Origin: Bog-473 sp963743785 | GTDB taxonomy: Bacteria; Actinomycetota; Acidimicrobiia; Acidimicrobiales; RAAP-2 | Direction of reading: 5' to 3' | Assembly (NCBI GenBank): GCA_963743785.1 | Contig: CAVURD010000004.1 | Coordinates: 434,001 to 498,000, forward strand | Length of the DNA: 64,000 bases | Shown: positions 56,519 to 64,000 of the stretch, piece by piece | How the letters are laid out: each line of letters starts with the position of its first letter | Position numbering within the stretch: position 1 is the first letter of the stretch | Program-made: the position numbers and the translations under genes | Notes under the pieces: model-generated | What the model was told of the DNA's origin: nothing | What the model saw: only the letters and a program-made list of their open reading frames with translations | Database searches by the model: none

Positions 56519-57447
56519 CCCAGGATTTCCACGTTGGATCGAAGCGGTCAAAGTCATGGTTGGTCGTGGCCGCTGTTCTGCTACTGACTGCCTTCCGGTC
56601 GATCACCGCGAGCCCCGGGCGCCGCCCCCATCCTCGATCGTCCCTCCCGCCCTCCCCAGCGGAGGAGCGGTCTGCGGAATCGAACTCATGGATGTCAGTG
56701 GCGGCAGTTCTCCTACTCATCGCCCTCCCGTCCATCACCGCGCGTCTTCGCCGGGGCGGCAACCATGCCCCGCCGCCCCGGGCATTCTCCCCGACGGCGA
56801 AGCGGTCCGCGGTGTCGAAGTCATGTTTGTTCGTGGCGGCGTTTCTCCTACTCGCGGGAGCCGCGGCAATCACCGTCGGTGTGCGGGGCGGCAACCATGC
56901 CCTGCCGGCTCCGGCGCCCTCTCCGACGGCCAAGAGGTTTGCGGTCGCCAAAACGCCACCGGCGGTGGCCACTCTTGCCACCGTGCGCTCCGTACCGACC
57001 AACTTGTCCATACCGGCGATCGGACTGTCCGTCTCGCTGTCGACCCTCGGCACGAACGCCGACGGGACGGTCCAGGTGCCCACCGACGTCCAGCAGCCGG
57101 GTTGGTTCCGACTGGGTCCCTCCCCCGGACAGGTGGGCTCGGCCGTCATCTTGGGCCACGTCGACAACTACACCGGCCCGGGGGTGTTCTTCCAGTTGCG
57201 GACGCTGGTCGCCGGTGATCAGGTGTACGTGACCCTGAGCGATGGCGACACCGCCCAGTTTGGGGTCAGCTCGGTAGCCATGTACTCAAAGCAGCAGTTT
57301 CCCGACCAAGGCGTCTACGCGTCGCACGGGTCGAGCGCGCTGCAACTTGTGACCTGTGGAGGAGTGTTCGACCACCAGACCGGCAGCTATTTGTCCAACA
57401 TCGTGGTCTACACATCGCTGGTGGAGGTCACCCCGAGCGCGGCGTAG
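56515..57447 (+). CDS. Class F-like sortase with triplicated N-terminal membrane module
   Basis: A 310-residue protein. Residues of about 165-305 form a sortase domain: NLSIPAIGLSVSLSTLG, GSAVILGHVDNYTGPGVFFQL with the catalytic His, and LQLVTCGG with the Cys of TLxTC; the partner Arg is not in the usual RxxxR context. Residues 11-144 are three successive copies of a 44-45-residue unit, each with a hydrophobic helix (SWLVVAAVLLLTAF, SWMSVAAVLLLIAL, SCLFVAAFLLLAGA) and a Pro/Ser/basic linker. The ATG overlaps the surface-protein stop (ATGA). The encoded pair likely anchors that protein to the cell wall. Confidence 0.85.
   Translation: MTQDFHVGSKRSKSWLVVAAVLLLTAFRSITASPGRRPHPRSSLPPSPAEERSAESNSWMSVAAVLLLIALPSITARLRRGGNHAPPPRAFSPTAKRSAVSKSCLFVAAFLLLAGAAAITVGVRGGNHALPAPAPSPTAKRFAVAKTPPAVATLATVRSVPTNLSIPAIGLSVSLSTLGTNADGTVQVPTDVQQPGWFRLGPSPGQVGSAVILGHVDNYTGPGVFFQLRTLVAGDQVYVTLSDGDTAQFGVSSVAMYSKQQFPDQGVYASHGSSALQLVTCGGVFDHQTGSYLSNIVVYTSLVEVTPSAA
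56545..56946 (+). repeat. Three tandem ~135-bp units in the sortase gene
   Basis: The units cover about 56545-56676, 56677-56811 and 56812-56946. Each encodes a hydrophobic helix followed by a Pro/Ser-rich basic linker. Similarity is clear at protein level and partial at DNA level, so the duplications are not recent. Confidence 0.65.
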
Positions 57448-57492
57448 GGCCGGATCGGTCCACTGGTCCCACCCTGAGGACGAACGCACGCG

Positions 57493-58308
57493 TCAGTCGT
57501 GGATATTGGCGGCCACCACTGTGGCCAGGGCGACGGGACACTCCCACGTTCCCGCCGCGCCGTCCTGAAATCCCATGAAGTGCTCGACTAGGCACGACGC
57601 CACGGCGTCGATTGGACTCCAGGCCGTCCCGGCTTCAGCCGTTGCGACCTCATTCATGAGACTTGGGACGGCGTCGTTCTCAGTTTCCGCGTTGGCCAGC
57701 TCGTGGGCGACGAGAGCGAGCGAGGGTGATCCGGAAAAAACGGTCTGCGCGGCCCCGGCCGCCCCGAACGTGCAGCCGGTTCCGGCGCCGTTGCCGGGAA
57801 TGGCACCACACTGCGTTGTCGTGTCCCCCATAGTCCAGGTCCAGGTAGCACCCGGGTCCACCCCGGCCGCTTCCACCTGGGCAACCAGTGCAGCGATGGG
57901 CGCCGTCGTCGGGGCGATCGCAGCAGGCGGGGGTGACGGCACCGGCGCGACTGCAGTTGGGGAAGTTGTGGTGGTGGGCGGCGGAGCGGGCGTCGCGGTC
58001 GAGGCGGTTGCGGGAGCGGTGACGGCGAGCGGGGCCCGCTCGGCCGGGTTGTGCACCGGAGCGGCGGTGCCGGCGGGAGGCGTCGAGGCCCGGGCAGCCT
58101 GTGTGCCTCCGAGCAGGCCGAGCGGCCGTACGGCGACGGCCGGGGCGGCGAGGAGGATCACCGCGACGAGGACGACGATGGACCATCGGCGCCGGTGGGC
58201 ACCCAGTGCTGACGGGATCCAAACGAGCCCGCCGGGAAGGCGGCCCCCCCGGAGCGTCCGGATTTCGTGCTGATTCGGGGGGAGTTCGTCGATCCCCGTT
58301 TCAACCAT
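57493..58308 (-). CDS. Membrane-anchored protein with zincin-like HExxN motif, unknown function
   Basis: 271 residues. A cytoplasmic N-terminus of about 40 residues leads to one transmembrane helix (WSIVVLVAVILLAAPAVAV), a Thr/Pro/Ala-rich linker of about 75 residues, and a C-terminal domain of about 120 residues. That domain has two Cys pairs (TTQCGAIPGNGAGTGCTF; SCLVEHF and WECP) and SLALVAHELANAETEND, which resembles the HExxH helix of zinc peptidases but lacks the second His. The end WSPIDAVASCLVEHFMGFQDGAAG looks conserved-domain-like. I do not recognise the family. It is divergent from the small HTH gene, across three palindromic repeats that overlap its start codon. Confidence 0.7.
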   Translation of the reverse strand: MVETGIDELPPNQHEIRTLRGGRLPGGLVWIPSALGAHRRRWSIVVLVAVILLAAPAVAVRPLGLLGGTQAARASTPPAGTAAPVHNPAERAPLAVTAPATASTATPAPPPTTTTSPTAVAPVPSPPPAAIAPTTAPIAALVAQVEAAGVDPGATWTWTMGDTTTQCGAIPGNGAGTGCTFGAAGAAQTVFSGSPSLALVAHELANAETENDAVPSLMNEVATAEAGTAWSPIDAVASCLVEHFMGFQDGAAGTWECPVALATVVAANIHD

Positions 58309-58355
58309 GTGTTGAACTCTAGATCCTCAACACATGGTTGTCAACACATAGTTGA
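58301..58355. promoter_or_regulatory. Three TCAAC-N5-GTTGA palindromes (operator array)
   Basis: Copies lie at 58301-58315 (TCAACCATGTGTTGA), 58327-58341 (TCAACACATGGTTGT, one mismatch) and 58341-58355 (TCAACACATAGTTGA). The first overlaps the ATG (58308-58306) of the zincin-like gene; the other two lie in the gap toward the HTH gene. Such an array is typical of cooperative repressor binding. Confidence 0.7.
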
Positions 58356-58386
58356 AGTCGGGAGCCCGGCGGGCTAACCTGGCCCT

Positions 58387-58707
58387 GTGGCAACGGACTT
58401 CGATCTGGTCGCCGACCGCTTGATCGAGACCGGTCGCCAGGAGGCAATCGCCGGGGTATCGGGCGAGCCGGAAGCGTCGCTCGCCACCCTTCGATTTGCC
58501 GATCACCTTCGACGGTCGGCCGAGCGTCTATCCAAGGCTTCAGCGGAGAACGCCCGGCAATACGGAGCAAGTTGGCGAGCGATCGGTGAGGTCGTCGGTG
58601 GGATCACCCCGCAGGGCGCCGAGCACCGATTCAGTGCCGCAGCCAAGGAGCGCCGGTCAAAGGCGTCGAAGGTTGTGTGGACAGGGAGAGAACGCCGGGC
58701 AACGTAG
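58387..58707 (+). CDS. Small helix-turn-helix DNA-binding protein
   Basis: 106 residues. A helical N-terminus (DFDLVADRLIETGRQEAI) precedes an HTH-like core SWRAIGEVVGGITPQGAEHRFSAAAKERR, the SWxxIGxxxGxxxQxAxxRF pattern seen in many small actinobacterial DNA-binding proteins. The basic tail is RRSKASKVVWTGRERR. The GTG at 58387 starts 32 bp after the last TCAAC-N5-GTTGA palindrome. It is a candidate regulator of itself and the divergent gene. Confidence 0.75.
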   Translation: MATDFDLVADRLIETGRQEAIAGVSGEPEASLATLRFADHLRRSAERLSKASAENARQYGASWRAIGEVVGGITPQGAEHRFSAAAKERRSKASKVVWTGRERRAT

Positions 58708-58858
58708 GCAGCCATCCCGCAGGTCGTGTTGGCCTAGCGGTGGTCAACGGGGGCCTGGAGATCCCCGAACCATTGATTCGGCTACCAATGGCCCTTCATG
58801 CCCCTCTGATTCCACGAGTAGAGAGAAGCGAGCGGAGACTGCTCAAGCGAGGATCTCT

Positions 58859-59248
58859 CTAGCCGAGGATCTTGGCCTTTTGGGCGGCGAACTCTTCCTC
58901 GGTCAGCGCGCCCTTCTCCTTCAGGTCGGCCAGTTTGGCCAATTGGTCAGCACTGCTGCTGCCGGCCGTTTCCTGCACGTAGGCGTTGAAGGCTTGCTGT
59001 TGGGCCTGGGCGGCTTGTGCGGCCCGCTCGTGCATCTTGCCGCCGCGGGCGATCAGGTAGATGAAGACACCCAGGAAGGGAAAGATGATCAGGCCGATCA
59101 CCCACAGCGCCTTGGCCATTCCGCCCAGGTCGTGGCTGCGGAATATGTCGAGGAAGACCACGAAGATCAGGTAGATCCAGATGAAGAACAGGAAGACCTC
59201 GAGCATCGTCCAGAAGATGTCGAGAATGGGATAGGTGCTGGCGAGCAT
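58859..59248 (-). CDS. PLDc_N/SHOCT-domain membrane protein
   Basis: A 129-residue protein. Two transmembrane helices (FWTMLEVFLFFIWIYLIFVVFLDIF; LWVIGLIIFPFLGVFIYLIARG) form a phospholipase-D N-terminal-like module, followed by a Gln/Ala-rich linker and a C-terminal SHOCT motif (SADQLAKLADLKEKGALTEEEFAAQKAKIL). Such proteins are common in actinobacteria and of unknown function. The ATG at 59248 follows GAGGAGATCCACGCC. Confidence 0.88.
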   Translation of the reverse strand: MLASTYPILDIFWTMLEVFLFFIWIYLIFVVFLDIFRSHDLGGMAKALWVIGLIIFPFLGVFIYLIARGGKMHERAAQAAQAQQQAFNAYVQETAGSSSADQLAKLADLKEKGALTEEEFAAQKAKILG

Positions 59249-59343
59249 GGCGTGGATCTCCTCGTGCCGTCGATGGCAATAGCCGTGATGGGACTGCGTG
59301 CACGTTACCTGGTCGCAGCCGGTGGCCGGGGGACTGGAGGCAC

Positions 59344-60519
59344 CTACAGGCAGCCGTAGAAGGCGTCGATCAGCGCTTGATTGCGCGGGTTCTGCCAACG
59401 GGGGCCCATGGTGTTGATGGCGTAGCCGAAGGCCACCGAGGCCTCCGGGTCACAGAAGCCCAGCGAACCGCCGGCGCCGAAGTGACCGAAACTGCCCGGA
59501 TTGGGACCCAGCGTGCGCTCGGGTTGGGTGAGCTGAAATCCCAGGCCGAATCGGGACGGCCGGTGCAGGATCAGGTCGTTGCCGCACACGGCTTCGTCGA
59601 CCGCTTCGGCCAACGGGGCGGCCGCCACGATGTCAATGCCGTCCAGGCGTCCACCGGCGGCCAGGGCCTGGTAGATCCGGGCCACGCCGCGCGCCGAGGC
59701 GTGGCCGTTGGTCGACGGCATCTCGGCGGACCGCCACTTTGCCGTGTTGATCACGCGCGACCCGGACAACGTCGGCGGATTGAAGTAGGCGTGATGCTCC
59801 ATCAAGTCAGCTTCGGACAATTGAGCCTCGGAGATCCCGTTGGACGGTGCCGCGACCGGCCGATCGACCAACCCGAGGAAGTCGGCCACCCGGCCCAGTT
59901 CGGCCCGGGGCACCCCGATGAAGAAATCCGCCGCGAGGGGGCCGGTGATCTCCCGGCGCACCATCGTCCCCAGCGAGCGGCCGCTCGTGCGACGCACGAC
60001 CTCTCCGACCAGGAACCCGAAGGTGTTGACGTGGTACCCATGCGCCGTGCCCGGCTCCCACCACGGGGCCTGCGCGGCCAGCGCCGCGCACATGGCGTCC
60101 CAGTCGAAGACGGCCTCATCGGGCAGCGGCTCCCTCACGGCGGCCAGCCCGGCCTGATGGCTGAGCAGTTGCCGCACCGTGATGCGGGCCTTGTCCTGCG
60201 CTCCGAACTCGGGCCATACCCGGGCCACCGGATCGTCAAAGGAGAGCGCGCCCTGCCCGACCAGGCGGGCCACACACAGGGCCGCCACCGCCTTCCCCAC
60301 GGAGAAGACATTGACCAGGGTGTCCTGCTCCCACGGCCGGCGGCGGTCGCCGTCCCGCCAGCCGCCCCACAGGTCGACCACGACCGAGCCGCCCACCGCG
60401 ATGCACACCGAGGCCCCGACCTCGCCCCGGGTCGAGAAGTTCTCGACGAAGGCGTCGCGGACCGCCACAAACCCCGGACCGACGGTACCGCCGACGGGAA
60501 CAGGACGTTGGAGGGCCAC
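59344..60519 (-). CDS. Serine hydrolase (beta-lactamase class C / esterase EstB family)
   Basis: A 391-residue protein of the class C beta-lactamase/penicillin-binding-protein superfamily. The nucleophile SxxK is FSVGKAVAALC. The Tyr motif is YHVNTFGFLVGEVVRRTSG, with WEPGTAHGYH just before it. The C-terminal HFGAGGSLGFCDPEASVAFGY replaces the KTG box with a Gly-rich HxG type, as in esterases. It is probably a cytoplasmic esterase, since no signal peptide is seen. The GTG start at 60519 has no strong Shine-Dalgarno. Confidence 0.88.
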   Translation of the reverse strand: MALQRPVPVGGTVGPGFVAVRDAFVENFSTRGEVGASVCIAVGGSVVVDLWGGWRDGDRRRPWEQDTLVNVFSVGKAVAALCVARLVGQGALSFDDPVARVWPEFGAQDKARITVRQLLSHQAGLAAVREPLPDEAVFDWDAMCAALAAQAPWWEPGTAHGYHVNTFGFLVGEVVRRTSGRSLGTMVRREITGPLAADFFIGVPRAELGRVADFLGLVDRPVAAPSNGISEAQLSEADLMEHHAYFNPPTLSGSRVINTAKWRSAEMPSTNGHASARGVARIYQALAAGGRLDGIDIVAAAPLAEAVDEAVCGNDLILHRPSRFGLGFQLTQPERTLGPNPGSFGHFGAGGSLGFCDPEASVAFGYAINTMGPRWQNPRNQALIDAFYGCL

Positions 60520-60549
60520 CGCGTGAGATTACGGGCCCTACCGGGTGGC

Positions 60550-60614
60550 GCCCCAGCTGATGCAGGGCATCTCAGTTCCCTTGGCGGTGGGAGGCTGGAA
60601 ACATCAGCTGGGGC
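60550..60614. repeat. 13-bp inverted repeat with 39-nt loop
   Basis: GCCCCAGCTGATG (60550-60562) and CATCAGCTGGGGC (60602-60614) are exact complements in the 201-bp gap between the serine hydrolase and NUDIX genes. It could fold in the NUDIX mRNA 3' region. No T-run is present. Confidence 0.55.
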
Positions 60615-60720
60615 CGCTCGCTCCGGCAAATGGCGACCGGGGGGGGCCGATCGCTTACTCGGGCTGTACCCATCCTGCGGCAGGGCTAAACATCGAGCTC
60701 GGAATCGACGATCCCGCAGG

Positions 60721-61182
60721 TCAGACGAGCGGTTCCACCTGATCAGCGGCGGACACCACGACGAGCAGCTCACGGTCGCGCTCATAGGAGAGGAGCCGAC
60801 CGGCGGCCGGCAGGCTCAGCCAGCGGAGCTCATCGACCTCCTCATTGACCGAGAACGTACCCCCCTCGGCGGCCATCACCCAGTAGGCCACCACTTTGGG
60901 GCGGCCCTTGCGGTCGGTGTACTCGGTGTGCCCGATGAAGCGCAGGAGCCGGCAGGCCAAACCCGTCTCCTCCTGCACTTCTCGTTGGGCCGCTTCCTCG
61001 TAGGTCTCGCCCTCTTCGAGCTTGCCCTTGGGAAAGGACCAATCCGACTGGGCCGGGCGGTGCACCAGCGCGATCTGCAGGTCGCCCCCGCTCCGCCGGA
61101 CCAGCAGACCGCCGGCCGCCTGGACCACCTCGGGTGGCGTCGGGGGCTCAACCGTCACCGCATGCCGTCCCACCCCCTCCAC
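60721..61182 (-). CDS. NUDIX hydrolase (MutT1-like)
   Basis: A 153-residue NUDIX protein with a complete box G-x5-E-x7-REUxEExGU in GKLEEGETYEEAAQREVQEETGL. The preceding AGGLLVRRSGGDLQIALVHRPAQSDWSFP resembles actinobacterial MutT1, which acts on 8-oxo-dGTP or diadenosine polyphosphates; the C-terminal phosphatase domain of MutT1 is absent. It is divergent from the CYTH-CHAD gene, about 90 bp apart. Confidence 0.92.
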   Translation of the reverse strand: MEGVGRHAVTVEPPTPPEVVQAAGGLLVRRSGGDLQIALVHRPAQSDWSFPKGKLEEGETYEEAAQREVQEETGLACRLLRFIGHTEYTDRKGRPKVVAYWVMAAEGGTFSVNEEVDELRWLSLPAAGRLLSYERDRELLVVVSAADQVEPLV

Positions 61183-61271
61183 CCTACCGCCGTGCCGGGC
61201 GAAAATGGGGCAATCAACGGAGGCCGGGAGCCATTCGGGGCCCGATCGCGCTCGCCCTGTAGCCTCACGCC

Positions 61272-63113
61272 ATGGCTCGGGCGACAGGTGACGGAACGGC
61301 GTCGGGGCGCGACATGATGGAGATCGAGTGGCAGTTCGACGCGCTCGATCTGCGCCCGGTCGAGCGCTGGTTGTCGACCCTTCCGATGCTGTCCCTGGAC
61401 GGTGAGGAACAGCTGACCATCACCGCCTTGGCCCGACCCCCGCGTCGGATGATCGACTCCTACATCGACACCGACGATTGGCGCATGGCGCGCGCGGGCT
61501 TCGTGTTGCGCACGCGCCGACGCGGGCGCCACGACGAGATCACCCTCAAGGACACCCAGTCGGCGCAGGCGGGTGGCCTACGCCAACGCCTCGAAATTAC
61601 CGAGGAGCTGCCCGAGGACGGCGTGACTGCGCTGGGCCGTGACGGACCGGTCGGCCGACGGATGCACGCCATCGTCGGCCGGCGCCCTGTGCGTCAGGTC
61701 CTCCAGGTCCGCACGCGGCGGCGGCCGTTCGTGCTGCGCGTCGGTGGTACCGATGCGGCCGAACTGGCCCTCGACGACACCATGATCGTGGTGGGCAACG
61801 GCCAGCGCCCCATGCAGCTGCGCCGGGTGGAGGTCGAGGTGCTCCCCGAGTGGCAGGACGCGCTCGAACCGATAGTGCGCCAGATGCAGGCGGCGTGCGG
61901 CCTGCAGCCAGCCACGCTCTCCAAATTCGAAGCGGGTCTGCTCGCCCTGGGGGCGGTCATCCCGGGCCCGCCGGACCTGGGCTCGACCGACGTGGGGCCG
62001 GACGTGACCCTGGGTGAGTTGGCCTATGCCGTGCTGCGGCGACAGCTGGCCGTCCTGCGGGCCAAGGAGCCCGGGACGCGGTTGGGCGAGGACCCCGAGG
62101 AGCTGCACGACATGCGCGTCGCCACGAGGCGTCTCCGGGCGGCGCTGGATCTCTTCGTCGAGGTCCTGCCGGTACGGGCAGGGGTCTTTCGGAGCGAGCT
62201 CGGGTGGATGGCGGCGGCCCTCGGCACCGTGCGCGATCTCGATGTCCAACTCGAAGCCCTCGGCGCCATGTCCGAAACCGTGGCCGGGTGGGGAGACGTC
62301 TTCGGATCCGTCGACCACGACCCGTTGCGTGACCTCTCCGCCCTGTTGTGGAGTGCCCGTGACGCGGCCCGGGCCGACATGCTGGCCGCCCTCGACTCGC
62401 TCCGCTGGGACCGGCTCCTCAACGGCATGGCGACCATGGTGCAGCAGGGACCGTTGCGCCGGTCGGCGGCGGCCCGCCTCCCCGCCACCCTGGCCGTGCC
62501 CGATCTCGTGAACGCCCGGCATCGCGCCGTCATGAAAGCGGCCCGGCGGGCCAAGCGCACCGGCATCGCGGCGGACTTCCACCGGGTCCGGATCCGCTGC
62601 AAGCGCCTGCGCTACTCGCTCGAATTCACCGGCGAGCTCTACGGCGGGCGCACCAACCGCTACACCCGCCGCCTCACCGGGTTGCAGAATCAGCTCGGCC
62701 TGATGCAGGACGCCGAAGTGGCCGCGGCGCGACTGGCCGAACTGGCCCTCGGGGAGGCCCACCTCCCCGCCCCGACCGTCTTCGTGATGGGAAGTGTGGC
62801 CGAGCACCATCGGAGAGACTTGCGGCGGCTCCTCCGACGACTGCCGGACGATCTCTCCCGCGTCTCGTCGCGGGAGTGGCAGGACCTGGCGGCGGCGATG
62901 GATCGGCGCCGGCACGAGGCGCTCGCCCTCCTGCCACCGATCCGCCGGACACTGCGATCCGTCCCGGCGGTCCCGGTGCCGCTCCCGGTGCCGCTCCCGC
63001 TTTCGGCGACCCCGGCGGTCTCACCCGACATCCACCCGGTCCCCCCTCCCCCGGTCATGCCGACCCGACCGACCCCGAGCGCGGGCGCGGGCGGTGCCGA
63101 GAACCCGGCCTGA
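61272..63113 (+). CDS. CYTH and CHAD domain protein
   Basis: 613 residues. Residues of about 15-205 are a CYTH (triphosphate tunnel) domain: MMEIEWQFDA (the ExExK Lys is Gln here), YIDTDDWRMARAGFVLRTRRRG, EITLKD, and VEVEVLPEWQD. Residues of about 245-560 are a CHAD domain with EELHDMRVATRRLRAALDLF, GTVRDLDVQLEAL and FHRVRIRCKRLRYSLEF, whose conserved His and Arg/Lys bind polyphosphate. The Pro-rich tail PVPLPVPLPL is encoded by a GCTCCCGGTGCC repeat. A polyphosphate or inorganic triphosphate role is inferred from the domains. Confidence 0.92.
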   Translation: MARATGDGTASGRDMMEIEWQFDALDLRPVERWLSTLPMLSLDGEEQLTITALARPPRRMIDSYIDTDDWRMARAGFVLRTRRRGRHDEITLKDTQSAQAGGLRQRLEITEELPEDGVTALGRDGPVGRRMHAIVGRRPVRQVLQVRTRRRPFVLRVGGTDAAELALDDTMIVVGNGQRPMQLRRVEVEVLPEWQDALEPIVRQMQAACGLQPATLSKFEAGLLALGAVIPGPPDLGSTDVGPDVTLGELAYAVLRRQLAVLRAKEPGTRLGEDPEELHDMRVATRRLRAALDLFVEVLPVRAGVFRSELGWMAAALGTVRDLDVQLEALGAMSETVAGWGDVFGSVDHDPLRDLSALLWSARDAARADMLAALDSLRWDRLLNGMATMVQQGPLRRSAAARLPATLAVPDLVNARHRAVMKAARRAKRTGIAADFHRVRIRCKRLRYSLEFTGELYGGRTNRYTRRLTGLQNQLGLMQDAEVAAARLAELALGEAHLPAPTVFVMGSVAEHHRRDLRRLLRRLPDDLSRVSSREWQDLAAAMDRRRHEALALLPPIRRTLRSVPAVPVPLPVPLPLSATPAVSPDIHPVPPPPVMPTRPTPSAGAGGAENPA

Positions 63114-63476
63114 TCAGGCCAGCGGAAACGGGTCCTCGCCCACGACCAGGTGGGGGTGTTCGGTGAGGACGAAGTGCAGGCTGTCCGTGTCGAGGAAGGT
63201 CTCGATGTCCTGCCACATGACCGAGAAGTCGGGCTCGCCCATGTGGGCCCGGTATTCGTCCATATTCTCGAACCACTGCACCGTGACGCCATCGAATCCG
63301 GGGTCGTCGTCCCCGCTGTAGTCACTCAGAGGGCGGGGGTGCTGCTCATATCGAACCACGTGGCGACCACTCTGGCTGGCCGCAATGAGCGGGCCGTGCA
63401 CGGTCCGCCAGTGCTCGTGGAACTGCGCCGGCGTGAGGCCCTTCTTGCGGCGCAACAGACACGTCAATCTGACCAT
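63114..63476 (-). CDS. EthD-domain protein
   Basis: A 120-residue protein with the EthD dimeric alpha-beta barrel: MVRLTCLLRRKKGLTPAQFHEHWRTVHGPLI and WFENMDEYRAHMGEPDF. EthD-like proteins assist P450 or ether/aromatic catabolism, but the catalytic role is unknown. The ATG at 63476 follows GAGGAGGCCAC; the longer frame upstream lacks a plausible start. Confidence 0.88.
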   Translation of the reverse strand: MVRLTCLLRRKKGLTPAQFHEHWRTVHGPLIAASQSGRHVVRYEQHPRPLSDYSGDDDPGFDGVTVQWFENMDEYRAHMGEPDFSVMWQDIETFLDTDSLHFVLTEHPHLVVGEDPFPLA

Positions 63477-63619
63477 GTGGCCTCCTCGGACCTCGGCGGG
63501 GGGCCGAGTCGCTGCGGGCGCAGCGACTCCCGGGTGCCCTCCCGGCACAGTAGGCCGTTCGCGGGAAGGGAGCAGGCCGAGCCGAATCCGTCAGTGACGC
63601 TCGTGTCAGGACGAGCGGG

Positions 63620-64000
63620 TCAGGGAGTCACGCAGACCGACGCGCCGACCGGGCCGATCGGAAGTCCGAGTCCGCCACCGGTGGGGACCGGGAGGGCGGG
63701 CGTGCTGACGCAGATCGGTGCCCCACCCGAGCTACCGGATCCAAGGGATCCACCGGATCCACTCGTTCCCGTCAGGCTCGAGGTCAGGCTCGACGTCGCG
63801 TTGGTCACCACTCCGGTGAGCGGGGTGGTCACCGTCGCCAACCCGGAGTTCGGCGCCGGGACGGAACTGGCGATGCCGGTGACGGTCTGACCGAGGCCGG
63901 CGACCGCGCCAGAGAGCCCCAGTTGGCTCACGATCTGGGTCACGGGCGGGGAAAGGGCGAAGGGCAGTGGCACCGCAGGAGTCGTTATGCCGCCGACGAC
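63620..64000 (-). CDS. Secreted Ser/Thr/Gly-rich protein, cut by window edge
   Basis: The C-terminal 126 residues of an open frame that enters from the right edge. It is rich in Gly, Ser, Thr and Val (TSGSGGSLGSGSSGGAP) and ends in two short Cys-containing repeats (GAPICVSTPALPVP; GASVCVTP). No domain was recognised. The composition suits an exported cell-wall protein. The start and any signal peptide lie outside the window. Confidence 0.5.
   Translation of the reverse strand, partial: VVGGITTPAVPLPFALSPPVTQIVSQLGLSGAVAGLGQTVTGIASSVPAPNSGLATVTTPLTGVVTNATSSLTSSLTGTSGSGGSLGSGSSGGAPICVSTPALPVPTGGGLGLPIGPVGASVCVTP

Noticed and set aside
61578..62915. 445-codon minus-strand frame
   Set aside because: Antisense of the CYTH-CHAD gene.

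Overview
The window is high-GC chromosomal DNA of an actinobacterium. GTG starts are common, many genes overlap by 4 bp (ATGA/GTGA), there are F420/FMN-type LLM oxidoreductases and PPOX proteins, recA has a CGAAC-N4-GTTCG LexA box, and there is a class F-like sortase and a DosR/DosS-like two-component pair. The mix resembles uncultured Acidimicrobiia, but this is inference and no marker here settles the order. There is no CRISPR array, rRNA or recognisable insertion sequence. One tRNA is present, tRNA-Ser(GCU).

1-24.3 kb is a catabolic island of about 24 genes in several operons. It holds two P450s, a KshA-like Rieske oxygenase, an acyl-CoA ligase, a second ligase fused to an SDR, further SDRs, a thiolase next to an HMG-CoA-synthase-like/DUF35 protein, an enoyl-CoA isomerase/hydratase-like protein, two LLM oxidoreductases, a carboxymuconolactone-decarboxylase-like protein, three amidohydrolase-2 paralogs, an acetoacetate-decarboxylase-like protein and a TetR regulator. 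Together these suggest CoA-dependent breakdown of a cyclic hydrophobic compound (steroid, terpenoid or aromatic acid).

24.3-47.3 kb is mostly conserved genes: a hemolysin III/PAQR protein, serB, a hexapeptide acyltransferase, a DUF3048 lipoprotein, recA, two tandem secreted LppX-like paralogs, a complete branched-chain-amino-acid-type ABC importer with fused permeases, a glycosyltransferase set (GT2, GtrA, GT39-like), an OmpR-type two-component system with a YceI protein, the coupled rimO-pgsA-cinA operon, and tRNA-Ser.

47.4-55.1 kb resembles a hypoxia/dormancy locus: a zinc alcohol dehydrogenase, an XRE-PPOX fusion, a membrane protein, a divergent DosR-like regulator and GAF-domain histidine kinase, then an overlapping acetyltransferase/deacetylase pair. 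Two candidate DosR-type boxes lie here.

55.4-64 kb carries a Cys- and Gly/Thr-repeat surface protein coupled to a sortase with a triplicated N-terminal membrane module, then a secreted zincin-like protein divergent from a small helix-turn-helix protein across three TCAAC-N5-GTTGA palindromes. It ends with a SHOCT protein, a serine hydrolase, a NUDIX hydrolase, a CYTH-CHAD protein, an EthD-like protein and a secreted protein cut by the window edge.

At least ten otherwise convincing genes are broken by one or two frameshifts, all between 1 and 43 kb. recA, serB, cinA and rimO are intact. Sequencing or assembly errors are the likeliest cause; for these genes the coordinates cover the whole reconstructed gene.
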